From: Lachnoclostridium phytofermentans
Lineage (GTDB): Bacteria; Bacillota; Clostridia; Lachnospirales; Lachnospiraceae
Direction: 5' to 3'
Length of the DNA: 64,000 bases
NCBI RefSeq assembly: GCF_000733755.1
Contig: NZ_JPOF01000003.1
Coordinates: 1,627,001 to 1,691,000 of the forward strand
The notes beneath the pieces are model-generated. The model was not told where the DNA came from. It was given only the letters and a program-made list of their open reading frames with translations, and did no database searches. Of this stretch, positions 54,635-62,805 are shown one piece after another; within the stretch, counting starts at the first letter, position 1, and each line of letters begins with the position of its first letter. The translations under genes were made by a program, and so were the position numbers.

Positions 54635-56816
54635 AGAACTTAAAAAGTTAAGAAAGTTATATGCAACGAAAGAAATGATGCAAAAAGCTGGAATAGATGT
54701 ACCAAAAAGGGTTAGTACAGGAGGCTATTATAAGAAACTGGTTGAATCATATAAAAATGGCGTTTATATGCGAGGACAAAATCTAGGAGGAATTTTTAAG
54801 ATAGCATTCTTCTTAGCGGATAGAATGAGAGTAGGTATTAAAGAACCAGTATATGAATTGTTTATAAACTACGAATCCGGTGAATTTATAACTTACGATG
54901 TGTCTCTTAAATCATGGAGGAATGCAAAACTTGATATGCTGGAGTGGCCAGAATATGTTTATCACTCGGGAAAGTTTGTTAACGCTGAATGCAATAGAAG
55001 TATTAAGAATCTACTGAAAGTAACTAGCGGAGGGTTTAAAGGAATCCTTGATTACCAGTTAAATGTACGAGCAGATCAATTAAAGAAAAAACATAAGCGT
55101 GAAACAAATCCATGGGATTTAGACATGGATGAGGTACCAGAATTACCAAAAGATTGGAATAAGTGGGTAGAAAAAGTAGGAATCACGAGCAATTATATTT
55201 TCTACGAATACCAAAGAAACGGAGCTAAGACAGGATATTGTTCATGGTGTGAAAAGGATGTTCCAATCGCAAAGGTGAAACATAACATGATTGGTAAGTG
55301 TAAGTGCTGTGGCCATGAAGTTACCTTTAAGTCCATTGGAAAAACAGGGAATTTCTATTCACCTGAAGAGTATATGTATCTAGTTCAAAAGTGTGATGAT
55401 GGTTTTGTTATTAGAGAATTCAGAGGTCACAGACGTTACATGAAAGGTTCTTATAAAAAACCAGTAGAAAATTATGCTTCTGAGAGAAGAAGAACCATTT
55501 ATAACGAGTATTACTCCTCAAAAAATTATTACTTTGGTGATTACAAGAATACAGAAATGCGTTGGATAAAAGGATATGAACGTAGCAATTACTATTATTC
55601 AAGCTACTACGGTGATTATGCTGGAAAAGTGTATGGAAAAACGCTTCCGAGTCTATCGAAAGATATTCTTAGAAAAAGTGGATTATATGAGATGGTTAAG
55701 AATATGGATAAGCTGGATCCGGAAACTTATATCAACAGCCTAAGGGGTAAGCCTTATCTGGAACAACTAGCAAAAGCAGGATTAACAAGATTAGCATATC
55801 AAGTCATGAAAGGTACTTTTTGTTTAGATAATTTCCATACTTCGGTTGGTGAACTTAGCAAAGCATTACTGATTGATAAGCAAAGAATGAAAAGACTTAG
55901 AGAGAACAACGGAGGAAATATTTATATAAAGTGGTTAAGAGATGAAAAAAATCGCAATAAAATAGTTTCCGATGAAGTTTTGAAATTCTTTGAAGCTGAA
56001 AAGATTGAGCCAGATAGTATCTCATTCATACGAGATAGAATGTCAGAAGTAAAGATAGCTAACTACTTAAAAAAGCAATACAGATTAAATGGTAGAAAGA
56101 TTATAGAACTTATTTCAACATGGCAGGATTACTTGAGCATGGCCAATCGTCTGAAAATGGATGTTAAACAAGAATTGATATACAAGCCTAAGGACCTTAT
56201 ACAAAGCCATAACATTGTAGTTTCCTTATGTGGAGATGTAGAGATAGCAAAAAGGGCAGCAGAGATTGCAGAAGAGTTTCCTAATGTTGATGCAATCTGT
56301 AGAGAAGTAAAAGAAAAATATGAATTTGTTGATAAGAAGTATGCAGTAATAGTACCTCAGAAAATTGAAGATATCATTTATGAAGGTAAAATATTAGGTC
56401 ACTGCTTAGACAGACATGATATCTACTTTGATAGAATCGAGAGAAAAGAATCATTCATTATGTTTCTTAGAAAAACAGAAGAAATTGATAAACCATATTA
56501 CACTCTCGAAGTTGAACCGAAAGGGACCATCAGACAAAAGAGGACTGTCGGAGATAAGCAAAATCCTGACTTTAAAGAAGCGAAGAAGTTTTTAGAAAAG
56601 TGGCAGCGAGAGATTCAAAAAAATATGAATATGAAAGATGCTGAATTAGCTACAGAGAGTGCAAATCTAAGAGTTAAAGAGTTTGAGGAATTAAGATTGA
56701 AAAAGGTAAAGATAAGAGGAGGGCATCTTGCTGGAAAACTATTAGTTGAAATACTAGAAGCTGATTTGATGGAAGCAGATGTTGAGAGTAGAGAGGGGGA
56801 ATACATCGTTGCATAA
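54624..56816 (+). CDS. PcfJ-like protein
   Basis: A 730-aa protein. A zinc-ribbon-like segment near residues 200-240 (CSWCEKDVPIAKVKHN then GKCKCCGHEV) is followed by a large helical region. The C-terminal PcfJ-type domain has YAVIVPQKIEDIIYEGKILGHCLDRHDIYF, ESFIMFLRKT and YTLEVEPKGTIRQKRTVG, in which HC and the Q/R positions are conserved. PcfJ and PcfK occur together on conjugative plasmids such as pCF10 and in phages; the role is unknown. I start at TTG 54624, overlapping the upstream stop; a frame to 54525 lies wholly inside the previous gene. Confidence 0.72.
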   Translation: MKIEELKKLRKLYATKEMMQKAGIDVPKRVSTGGYYKKLVESYKNGVYMRGQNLGGIFKIAFFLADRMRVGIKEPVYELFINYESGEFITYDVSLKSWRNAKLDMLEWPEYVYHSGKFVNAECNRSIKNLLKVTSGGFKGILDYQLNVRADQLKKKHKRETNPWDLDMDEVPELPKDWNKWVEKVGITSNYIFYEYQRNGAKTGYCSWCEKDVPIAKVKHNMIGKCKCCGHEVTFKSIGKTGNFYSPEEYMYLVQKCDDGFVIREFRGHRRYMKGSYKKPVENYASERRRTIYNEYYSSKNYYFGDYKNTEMRWIKGYERSNYYYSSYYGDYAGKVYGKTLPSLSKDILRKSGLYEMVKNMDKLDPETYINSLRGKPYLEQLAKAGLTRLAYQVMKGTFCLDNFHTSVGELSKALLIDKQRMKRLRENNGGNIYIKWLRDEKNRNKIVSDEVLKFFEAEKIEPDSISFIRDRMSEVKIANYLKKQYRLNGRKIIELISTWQDYLSMANRLKMDVKQELIYKPKDLIQSHNIVVSLCGDVEIAKRAAEIAEEFPNVDAICREVKEKYEFVDKKYAVIVPQKIEDIIYEGKILGHCLDRHDIYFDRIERKESFIMFLRKTEEIDKPYYTLEVEPKGTIRQKRTVGDKQNPDFKEAKKFLEKWQREIQKNMNMKDAELATESANLRVKEFEELRLKKVKIRGGHLAGKLLVEILEADLMEADVESREGEYIVA

Positions 56817-57132
56817 ACATCATATCGTATTCCGGTCCCAAGGAGGACTAGATTTTCCTCTTAACTATAAAATCTATAGAGGTTATGACGACCATGAAGG
56901 GATGAACGGACCTCATAGAAACAGAGAAGTAGATTTGCAGTTAAAAAGAGAACTGCAGAATGAACTAATGCAACTTTTCACTAACACTCATTATACATTA
57001 AGAGAAATAGCGGACAAGTTAGATGTGAAAGAAAAGTACCTCGATCAACATTTCAAAAGAGTGTATAGCCATCAAGGAAAATACTTGAGAATGGACATCA
57101 TCAGAAAGCTAATGGGAGGTAAATTGTATTAA
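56809..57132 (+). CDS. HNH-like nuclease-type small protein
   Basis: A 107-aa protein: HKHHIVFRSQGG, a later conserved Asn (FPLNYK) and GMNGPHRNREVD follow the H-N-H pattern. A short HTH-like tail (YTLREIADKLDVKEKYLDQHFK) could bind DNA. I start at TTG 56809, 9 bp after a GAGAGGGGGA site; a start at 56779 would overlap PcfJ by 38 bp. Nuclease activity is inferred from the motif. Confidence 0.68.
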   Translation: MHKHHIVFRSQGGLDFPLNYKIYRGYDDHEGMNGPHRNREVDLQLKRELQNELMQLFTNTHYTLREIADKLDVKEKYLDQHFKRVYSHQGKYLRMDIIRKLMGGKLY

Positions 57133-57350
57133 TGCTTAGAACATTGAAAAAGACAAAATATCAAGCAGGAGATAAATTTAAGTTAATGGTAGTAAAAGAG
57201 GATGGAAAAGAGGATAAAGAAAAGCCAAGAGAAATCTTCACAGTAATTAAAGAGTACCAACACTTTGTTTTAGCATATAAATTGACAGCAGAAGGAGATA
57301 AAATCCGAGAATGCTTTAGCAGATTGGAGATAGAGAAGAGAATCTGCTAG
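57132..57350 (+). CDS. Small basic phage protein
   Basis: A 72-aa protein whose ATG overlaps the preceding stop by 1 bp (TAATG). Charged beta-rich sequence (GDKFKLMVVKEDGKEDKEKPREIFTVIKEY). No family recognised. Confidence 0.6.
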   Translation: MLRTLKKTKYQAGDKFKLMVVKEDGKEDKEKPREIFTVIKEYQHFVLAYKLTAEGDKIRECFSRLEIEKRIC

Positions 57351-57410
57351 TAAACACAGGCACCTACATATCACACATATACCTTATTCGATACAACATA
57401 TCAGGGTCTG

Positions 57411-57432
57411 CCCGGAGCTGGTGCGCTCCGGG
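57411..57432 (+). promoter_or_regulatory. GC-rich hairpin ahead of the SD site
   Basis: CCCGGAGC (57411-57418) and GCTCCGGG (57425-57432) form an 8-bp perfect stem with a 6-nt loop, directly before the AAAGGGG ribosome site of the 57446 gene. It stands out in AT-rich DNA and may control translation or stabilise the mRNA. Confidence 0.6.
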
Positions 57433-57445
57433 GGAAAGGGGAACA

Positions 57446-58786
57446 ATGAATGAGATTAATTTTACAAACATGACATATCAAGAAAGAAAAGCAAGCATTA
57501 AGGAGGGAATGATTAAAGCAACAGAATCCTTCTTAGTGATCGGGTACCAACTAAGACAGATTTATGAGCAGGAGTTGTTTAGAGAGGATGGATATAATAC
57601 CATCTATGAATTTGCTAACAGTGAGTATAGAATCTCACGCAGCACAACCAACCGCTTTATGGGTATTAGTCGAAAATTTACGGTAGAGGGAGCAGGGCAG
57701 GAACTCTTACCACAGTATTCCGGCGTAGGAGTTGGAATGCTCCAAGAAATGCTGAATCTAACAGAGCAAGACTGTGAGTTGTTCGTTGATAATGTGGATA
57801 ACTGTAATAGAGATAACATTAGAGAGTTGAAAAATTATAGAAAAGAAGAGGATAAGTACATAAAGAACACTGTCCAGGGAGAGCAAGATGAGGAACAAGT
57901 AACCGATCTGGAGACAGAAGTACCAAAACAGGTAGTGGAAGCAGAGAAAGAACACATCAAAGAGTTTTCAGACCTAGAAAAGATACTCCTTTACTTTTTT
58001 AAAGAAGCAGGAAAGCAAAAACAGAGGCATGGCCAGTTATTGGAGTTGCAGAAGATTGTAAGTAGCGAAAATGAAGTAAATATGGAGCGTGTGGTGGAAG
58101 TCCTCAATCCGAATGAAAATTACACCATGAGAACTGGTTTTTATTTTGTTTTCTTCTTCGATTTAACGAAGGGAATCAAGTACACCAAGTTTGGCCAAAC
58201 ACAGTACATCAATGTTACCTATCAAGAAGCATTAGAAACAATCAAGAATTTGTTTGATTTTACGGTGGAAGATGCCTGGTTAAAACAGTATGGAACTGAA
58301 GAAGTAATCGAGGAGAAAAAAACAGAGTTGCGCAGTGCGCAATCACAGAAAAACACTAGCACTCAAGCCAAAAACAGTGAAGAAAATATAGAGGATGAAA
58401 CTGCGGAAGAAGAGGAACAAGAAGAAACAGAAAATAAAGAAGAAAATGAAGCAGAACAAGAGGTAATCGAACCTCAAGGACCCGAAGAAGCGGAGTCTCT
58501 AGTAGAAAACATTGAGGAGAAACAAGAACAGGGCGCAGAGCACTTACCGGATGAACCTACAGAGGATATAGTTGAAACCAAGATTGAAAATGTTACTGGT
58601 GAAGTAGAAGATGCTTATAAAACTAATTTGGAATGGATTCGAAGTAGCTCAGCGGAAGAACTAGCAAAAAGAGCGCAAGATGTTGGATATTGCCCTACTG
58701 GAATGAATATCTGCCGGAAAGATGAAGAATATTGTGAAGATGCATGTTCAAAGTGTTGGATGGAGTGGTTTACACAAACACATTAA
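57446..58786 (+). CDS. Large phage protein with acidic linker and Cys-rich tail
   Basis: 446 aa. Residues 1-130 are helical and resemble DUF3102-type or ParB-like host-range/regulatory proteins (EGMIKATESFLVIGYQLRQIYEQ, ISRSTTNRFMGISRKF) with a possible HTH. Residues about 300-385 are a strongly acidic linker of Glu/Gln/Asp. The last 45 residues contain six Cys (GYCPTGMNICRKDEEYCEDACSKCW), probably a zinc site. I cannot assign a function; a DNA-binding scaffold or replication partner is possible. Confidence 0.6.
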   Translation: MNEINFTNMTYQERKASIKEGMIKATESFLVIGYQLRQIYEQELFREDGYNTIYEFANSEYRISRSTTNRFMGISRKFTVEGAGQELLPQYSGVGVGMLQEMLNLTEQDCELFVDNVDNCNRDNIRELKNYRKEEDKYIKNTVQGEQDEEQVTDLETEVPKQVVEAEKEHIKEFSDLEKILLYFFKEAGKQKQRHGQLLELQKIVSSENEVNMERVVEVLNPNENYTMRTGFYFVFFFDLTKGIKYTKFGQTQYINVTYQEALETIKNLFDFTVEDAWLKQYGTEEVIEEKKTELRSAQSQKNTSTQAKNSEENIEDETAEEEEQEETENKEENEAEQEVIEPQGPEEAESLVENIEEKQEQGAEHLPDEPTEDIVETKIENVTGEVEDAYKTNLEWIRSSSAEELAKRAQDVGYCPTGMNICRKDEEYCEDACSKCWMEWFTQTH

Positions 58787-58795
58787 GGAGGCGTT

Positions 58796-58981
58796 ATGGC
58801 TGTTATTAAAGAGTTAAGACCTTGCTATGTAGCTATATGTGGAGAAATGAAGAAAGCATTATTCCACATATTTACCAAGGATGGAAATGCAATAGTGGAG
58901 TTGGAAGATGGCTGTGTAATGTCATGTAATCCAGCATTAATTAAGTTTGCAGATGATAAAATATATGAATATTTTTTATAA
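58796..58981 (+). CDS. Small phage protein (61 aa)
   Basis: ATG behind AAGGAGG, 9 bp after the preceding stop. Sequence starts MAVIKELRPCYVAICGEMKK and has a beta-rich middle (IFTKDGNAIVELEDGCVMSC). Function unknown. Confidence 0.65.
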   Translation: MAVIKELRPCYVAICGEMKKALFHIFTKDGNAIVELEDGCVMSCNPALIKFADDKIYEYFL

Positions 58982-58996
58982 GAGAGGAGAAGTGAA

Positions 58997-59425
58997 ATGT
59001 TAAAGCATGAAGTAGAGGAAGCCAAAAGGGAAGGTTTGATTGGAACCATAATCCAACAGGGAGCATGTAAGTGCTGTGGTCAACTAATGAAGATAGAAAC
59101 AATCATTGACTGGGATGAAGATCGTTGCCATGAACTTGCAACCGAGAAGTGCGATTGTGAAGATGCGAAAGAATATACTCGCAAGAAGTATTGGCATGAG
59201 AATGCTAATAAGAAAATCTCTCTTCTTTTCGAAAACAAAAAAGAGCCAGTTAATCAGGAAGCAGTAGGGCTTATGAGAAATACAGTAGATTTACTCATTG
59301 ATAACAAGCTTGAGAGTATTTCCATTGACCTTGGACAAGGAGTAAAAGCGAAGCTTTGTAAGAATTATAAGGGGAAAATCAAGGTGGAGCGTACTAACAC
59401 AGTAAAAATGACAGAAGAAGCGTAG
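58997..59425 (+). CDS. Phage protein with Cys cluster
   Basis: 142 aa. A potential zinc site comes from ACKCCGQL and EKCDCEDAKEY; an acidic stretch IDWDEDRCHE lies between. The C terminus is basic (AKLCKNYKGKIKVER). No family recognised. GAGAGGAG upstream. Confidence 0.65.
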   Translation: MLKHEVEEAKREGLIGTIIQQGACKCCGQLMKIETIIDWDEDRCHELATEKCDCEDAKEYTRKKYWHENANKKISLLFENKKEPVNQEAVGLMRNTVDLLIDNKLESISIDLGQGVKAKLCKNYKGKIKVERTNTVKMTEEA

Positions 59426-59439
59426 ACAGGAGGAACTGG

Positions 59440-59844
59440 ATGACAAAGAGAGACTTAAAGCAGATTTACTACATAAAGAAAGAAATTGAAGTTTACGAGG
59501 ATGAATTAAGAGAACTAAGGTACAAGTCATTGGTCAAGGGGCAGCAGTTGACAGGGATGCCAACTGGAAGTGGTACAACATCGGATCAAGTCGGTAGACT
59601 AGCTGTAGATATTGCTGAAACAACAAAAATTATTGAAGGGAAAATTATTGAACTTCGAAAGAAAGAAATGCAGGTCTATGACTTCTTAGCTACCATTGAA
59701 GATAGTTGGATGAGACAAATAGTATACCTTCGTAATGTTAACCTGTTAAGCTGGAACAAGATAGCATCAAAGATGGGTGGAAATAACAATGAGGGAAATG
59801 TAAAGGTAGCATATCACCGATACATTAACTCTAGGCTAAAGTAG
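59440..59844 (+). CDS. ArpU/DUF1492-like late transcription regulator
   Basis: A 134-aa protein. Helical N terminus (KQIYYIKKEIEVYEDELRELR) and a sigma-region-4-like HTH at the end (MRQIVYLRNVNLLSWNKIASKMGGNNNEGNVKVAYHRY) match the DUF1492/ArpU-type regulators that switch on late genes in Firmicute phages. Its position before the terminase is typical. Function by analogy. Confidence 0.75.
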   Translation: MTKRDLKQIYYIKKEIEVYEDELRELRYKSLVKGQQLTGMPTGSGTTSDQVGRLAVDIAETTKIIEGKIIELRKKEMQVYDFLATIEDSWMRQIVYLRNVNLLSWNKIASKMGGNNNEGNVKVAYHRYINSRLK

Positions 59845-59859
59845 CGAGAGGCAGCAGAT

Positions 59860-59925
59860 ATGAATCAATATATGGAAAGTCAAATTATTAAGCATGCGTT
59901 GCAGTGTTATATCAAAAGGAGGTAG
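59860..59925 (+). CDS. Possible 21-aa microprotein
   Basis: ATG to stop gives MNQYMESQIIKHALQCYIKR plus one Arg; the stop overlaps the SD site of the following gene (translational coupling). Only weak support. Confidence 0.25.
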   Translation: MNQYMESQIIKHALQCYIKRR

Positions 59926-59928
59926 AAG

Positions 59929-60087
59929 GTGAGAAAAGAAATAAGTCCAAGAATATATGATGCAGAAAGCATTAACAACAATCCAGTGATGCCTTACAAG
60001 AATGGTGTAATGCAGTTTGTTAACATCCCAGTAAGGATAATTAAGGGTGAGGTATGCACGACTAAGGAAAGTATGGTGGAAGAATGA
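59929..60087 (+). CDS. Small phage protein (52 aa)
   Basis: GTG behind AAAGGAGG; its stop overlaps the ATG of the next gene (ATGA), which supports translation. It starts MRKEISPRIYDAESINNNPV. Unknown function. Confidence 0.6.
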   Translation: MRKEISPRIYDAESINNNPVMPYKNGVMQFVNIPVRIIKGEVCTTKESMVEE

Positions 60088-60374
60088 GCGATATAGAGAA
60101 AGAAGTATTACTACCAGAAGATGCAGAGGAAATACTTAGAAGGTATTCTTTTACACTTGCAAGAGGTATCAAAATAAAAGATATAGACACGGTAAATCTA
60201 GTTCTTCAGGCTATTTTTTCAGCAGGGAAAGCACTATATAAGCAGGTACCAAAGAAAATAGATAGAGTAGGCAACAAGTGCCCTGTATGTAAGTGTTACT
60301 TAGCAAGTGATCCTGTAGGAGACCATTACTGTTTTAACTGTGGTCAAGCGATAGATTGGAGCGTGGAAGAATGA
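60084..60374 (+). CDS. Zinc-ribbon phage protein
   Basis: A 96-aa protein with a C-terminal rubredoxin-like knuckle pair (NKCPVCKCYL and YCFNCGQAIDW). The N-terminal half is helical. ATG overlaps the preceding stop, and its own stop overlaps the next ATG. Confidence 0.68.
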   Translation: MSDIEKEVLLPEDAEEILRRYSFTLARGIKIKDIDTVNLVLQAIFSAGKALYKQVPKKIDRVGNKCPVCKCYLASDPVGDHYCFNCGQAIDWSVEE

Positions 60375-60529
60375 CAGTAGGTGAATTATTGGAATATATT
60401 CATGAAAATATTTCAGATGGTTGCTTAACAAAAGATAGCATTGTAGTGTTAAAAACGTATGAGGGAGATATACCAGCCGATTCATTATTTAATGATTGCA
60501 ATGAGTTAACTATAGGTGAGTTAAATTAA
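60371..60529 (+). CDS. Small phage protein, paralogue of the 60548 gene
   Basis: 52 aa. ATG overlaps the preceding stop (ATGA). It starts MTVGELLEYIHENISD and shares the TVGEL-helix-then-strand pattern with the next gene (TVGELKEFIEDL), so the two look like diverged tandem duplicates. Unknown role. Confidence 0.6.
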   Translation: MTVGELLEYIHENISDGCLTKDSIVVLKTYEGDIPADSLFNDCNELTIGELN

Positions 60530-60547
60530 TAATTAAGGAGATAGAGA

Positions 60548-60730
60548 ATGAGTAAAGACACATTAACAGTAGGAGAATTAAAAGAGTTTATTGAGGATTT
60601 ACCTAGCGATATGATGGTATATATTACAAGCAATGATGATATGCCAATTAAAGCAGTGATTGATATATCATCAGAGGAACGTGTTGGATATTACAAAGAA
60701 TTATATCTTGAAGTTGAGTGTGTAAACTGA
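60548..60730 (+). CDS. Small phage protein with TVGEL motif
   Basis: 60 aa, AAGGAG upstream. TVGELKEFIEDLPSDMMVYI followed by a predicted strand and acidic tail. This LKxxLxxxPDD/V-type pattern is widespread in small phage proteins of unknown function. Confidence 0.65.
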   Translation: MSKDTLTVGELKEFIEDLPSDMMVYITSNDDMPIKAVIDISSEERVGYYKELYLEVECVN

Positions 60731-60746
60731 AATTAAGGGGGTTAAT

Positions 60747-61034
60747 ATGAGTTTTATAGCAAGACAACCTAATGGTTTGTTATGCAGACATTCATCAATT
60801 ACTGATTGCATAACGGACTATAACATGACAGATGAAGAGTATGTAAATCTCTGTATTGAAAAAGCTATCGAACAGGCAAAACATGAAGCAGAAGAAGTGT
60901 TAAAAGATTACGTAAGAGATATGGATCTAGTTAAAGCATCCTTCTTGCAAAACAACATGAGTAAGAAAAGATTCAATGAAATCCTGAAAGAAATGGAAAA
61001 GCCAGCTTGTGAATGTAAACATATGACCACTTAA
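60747..61034 (+). CDS. Phage protein of unknown function
   Basis: 95 aa, AAGGGGG upstream. The N-terminal SFIARQPNGLLCRHSSITDCI and the YNMTDEEYVNLCIEKAIEQAKHEAEEVL helix recall a common family in Lachnospiraceae prophages. Cys-rich end (ACECKHM). Role unknown. Confidence 0.65.
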   Translation: MSFIARQPNGLLCRHSSITDCITDYNMTDEEYVNLCIEKAIEQAKHEAEEVLKDYVRDMDLVKASFLQNNMSKKRFNEILKEMEKPACECKHMTT

Positions 61035-61061
61035 TAAAACTATAATTAAGGAGGAATAACC

Positions 61062-61328
61062 GTGAAAGATATTACTGATTTTTTTGAAGAGCAAAAAGTG
61101 ATGTACATAGAAAGAGCAGAACATTGCACCGAACAAATTGAAATGTTTGAGCGCGGATATAAGAATAACGAACAAGCTCATGGTGATATTGCAGGCTATC
61201 CAAATGCAATTATTCCAGACGAACATGGAAGAGAGCAATTTATATCTGCAAGAGTAAAGAGAGAGGGACTTCTTGCAAAGGTTGAACTTATAGAACAACT
61301 TCAAGAGTTATATGGCTTTGTTAGGTAA
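61062..61328 (+). CDS. Phage protein of unknown function
   Basis: 88 aa, GTG start behind AAGGAGGAA. Acidic N-terminal helix (KDITDFFEEQKVMYIERAEHC) and a Leu-rich end. No family recognised. Confidence 0.6.
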   Translation: MKDITDFFEEQKVMYIERAEHCTEQIEMFERGYKNNEQAHGDIAGYPNAIIPDEHGREQFISARVKREGLLAKVELIEQLQELYGFVR

Positions 61329-61380
61329 GCTGAAATTTCACAATTAAGATGTAGCCTATAAAAAATAGAAAGGAAATATT

Positions 61381-61638
61381 ATGGATAAATTATCGATTTT
61401 AAATGAGTTAAAAGTAATAGACGACTCATGCAGTGGTGGGGAATGTGAATATGTTCTCATAGAGAATTCAGATGAAAATTGTGAAGTATTAAAAGAACTT
61501 GGTGCAGATGAAGCAGATATCGAAAATATGAAAGTTCTTGATAACTATGATGTACTTGATATTACGTGGTTTGCATTTAATCAGCTAGACGCAGCGTGGT
61601 ATGAGCCAGGTACTGGATTTAGTTACGATGAACATTAG
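61381..61638 (+). CDS. Acidic phage protein of unknown function
   Basis: 85 aa, strongly acidic (over a quarter Asp/Glu). Starts MDKLSILNELKVIDDSCSGG. AAAGGAAA upstream. Acidic small proteins like this can be DNA mimics or anti-defence factors, but nothing specific supports that here. Confidence 0.6.
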   Translation: MDKLSILNELKVIDDSCSGGECEYVLIENSDENCEVLKELGADEADIENMKVLDNYDVLDITWFAFNQLDAAWYEPGTGFSYDEH

Positions 61639-61654
61639 TTCACTAAACTAAATT

Positions 61655-61671
61655 TTCCTCACGGTGAGGAA
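61655..61671 (+). repeat. Short hairpin before the 61710 gene
   Basis: TTCCTCAC and GTGAGGAA flank one base, extended by AATT on both sides, in the gap between two small genes. Confidence 0.5.
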
Positions 61672-61709
61672 TTAATAGTTAACTAAGTAGAGCAGAAAGG
61701 AGTAATGAG

Positions 61710-61991
61710 TTGGTAACGTTAAAAGAGCCTAAGCGACTAAAAGCAAGAAAAGAACATAAATGTGATTTTTGCGATAAGATTATAAACATTGGTGAAGAAT
61801 ATGTCTATGCTACCTATAAGGAAGATTATATCTATGATTGGAGAAATTGTGACAGATGCAAACCTTATGTAGATGAAGCATTTAGCAATAAAGACTATGA
61901 TTGGTCGGATGGTATGGGATGGCAAGATTTCCATGATTATATGTGGGAAGAGCATAGAGAAATTGCAACAGAGTGGTGGAAACGTAACTAA
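61710..61991 (+). CDS. Zinc-binding phage protein
   Basis: 93 aa, TTG start behind AAAGGAG. Two Cys pairs (HKCDFCDKI and NCDRCKPY) with GEEYVYATYKED between, then an acidic aromatic tail rich in Trp (WSDGMGWQDFHDYMWEEHRE). Unknown function. Confidence 0.65.
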   Translation: MVTLKEPKRLKARKEHKCDFCDKIINIGEEYVYATYKEDYIYDWRNCDRCKPYVDEAFSNKDYDWSDGMGWQDFHDYMWEEHREIATEWWKRN

Positions 61992-62001
61992 TTTAAACTG
62001 A

Positions 62002-62019
62002 AAGTTACCGAGGTAACTT
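62002..62019 (+). repeat. Short hairpin before the 62039 gene
   Basis: AAGTTACC-GA-GGTAACTT, an 8-bp perfect stem, 9 nt before the AGGAGGT ribosome site. Confidence 0.5.
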
Positions 62020-62038
62020 AAGATTATAGGAGGTAAGT

Positions 62039-62392
62039 ATGGATAACGTAAATATAGATAACTGGATTAAAGAATTATTTGAAAATCTATCTAACGGAGT
62101 ATCAAGAACAGATGAAATACAAAGAAAAACAATTAAAGCACAAGACGGCATTACGGCAGTTGGTAGTAAGTATGGACTAGTTGCTAAAGATAATGATCTA
62201 AATAATGTAAACATATTCGATGTAGTTGATTCGTTGGGTGAATATGAAGATACTGGAATGACACCTAGTGATATTTTAAAAGCAAAAGAAGCAATAAAAC
62301 TATTCTATAAAGATTTTCCCAAAAATATAGGAAAGGCAACTGATATGTTTCCATTATCTTTGTTTACTAAAATAGATATATCTGTAAACTAA
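62039..62392 (+). CDS. Phage protein of unknown function
   Basis: 117 aa, AGGAGGT upstream. KYGLVAKDNDLNNVNIFDVVDSLGEYEDTGMTPSDILKAKEAI contains the 'EYEDTGLTP' type segment common in small Clostridia phage proteins. Function unknown. Confidence 0.65.
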   Translation: MDNVNIDNWIKELFENLSNGVSRTDEIQRKTIKAQDGITAVGSKYGLVAKDNDLNNVNIFDVVDSLGEYEDTGMTPSDILKAKEAIKLFYKDFPKNIGKATDMFPLSLFTKIDISVN

Positions 62393-62409
62393 ATTCTAGG
62401 AGGATAAAA

Positions 62410-62787
62410 ATGAATATTAAAATTATGATATTGTTATCAATGATATTTCTCCATATTGTTGATGATTACTATTTGCAAGGTTGGTTAGCATCCGCAAAAC
62501 AAAAATCTTGGTGGGAAAAAAATGCACCAGATAAGTTATATAAGCATGATTATATTATTGCTTTATTTATGCATAGTTTTAGTTGGGCATATATGATTAC
62601 ATTAGTTCCTACACTATATATTGTATTATTTGGCGGTAAATGGTATCCAATATTATTTATGGGAAATGTACTTATACATATGGTTGTTGATGATATGAAA
62701 GCAAATAAAAAGAAAATCAATCTTATTCAAGACCAATCAATTCATATGTTACAAATACTTTGGACATGGGTTTGTTATTTAAACTAA
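62410..62787 (+). CDS. DUF3307-like membrane protein
   Basis: A 125-aa protein with three or four membrane helices. HIVDDYYLQGWLASAKQ and a later HMVVDDMKANKK place His/Asp residues at membrane borders, as in DUF3307 proteins. AGGAGG upstream. Role unknown; phage membrane proteins of this kind may affect host defence or lysis. Confidence 0.7.
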   Translation: MNIKIMILLSMIFLHIVDDYYLQGWLASAKQKSWWEKNAPDKLYKHDYIIALFMHSFSWAYMITLVPTLYIVLFGGKWYPILFMGNVLIHMVVDDMKANKKKINLIQDQSIHMLQILWTWVCYLN

Positions 62788-62805
62788 TTTAAGGAGGTGT
62801 TCGAA

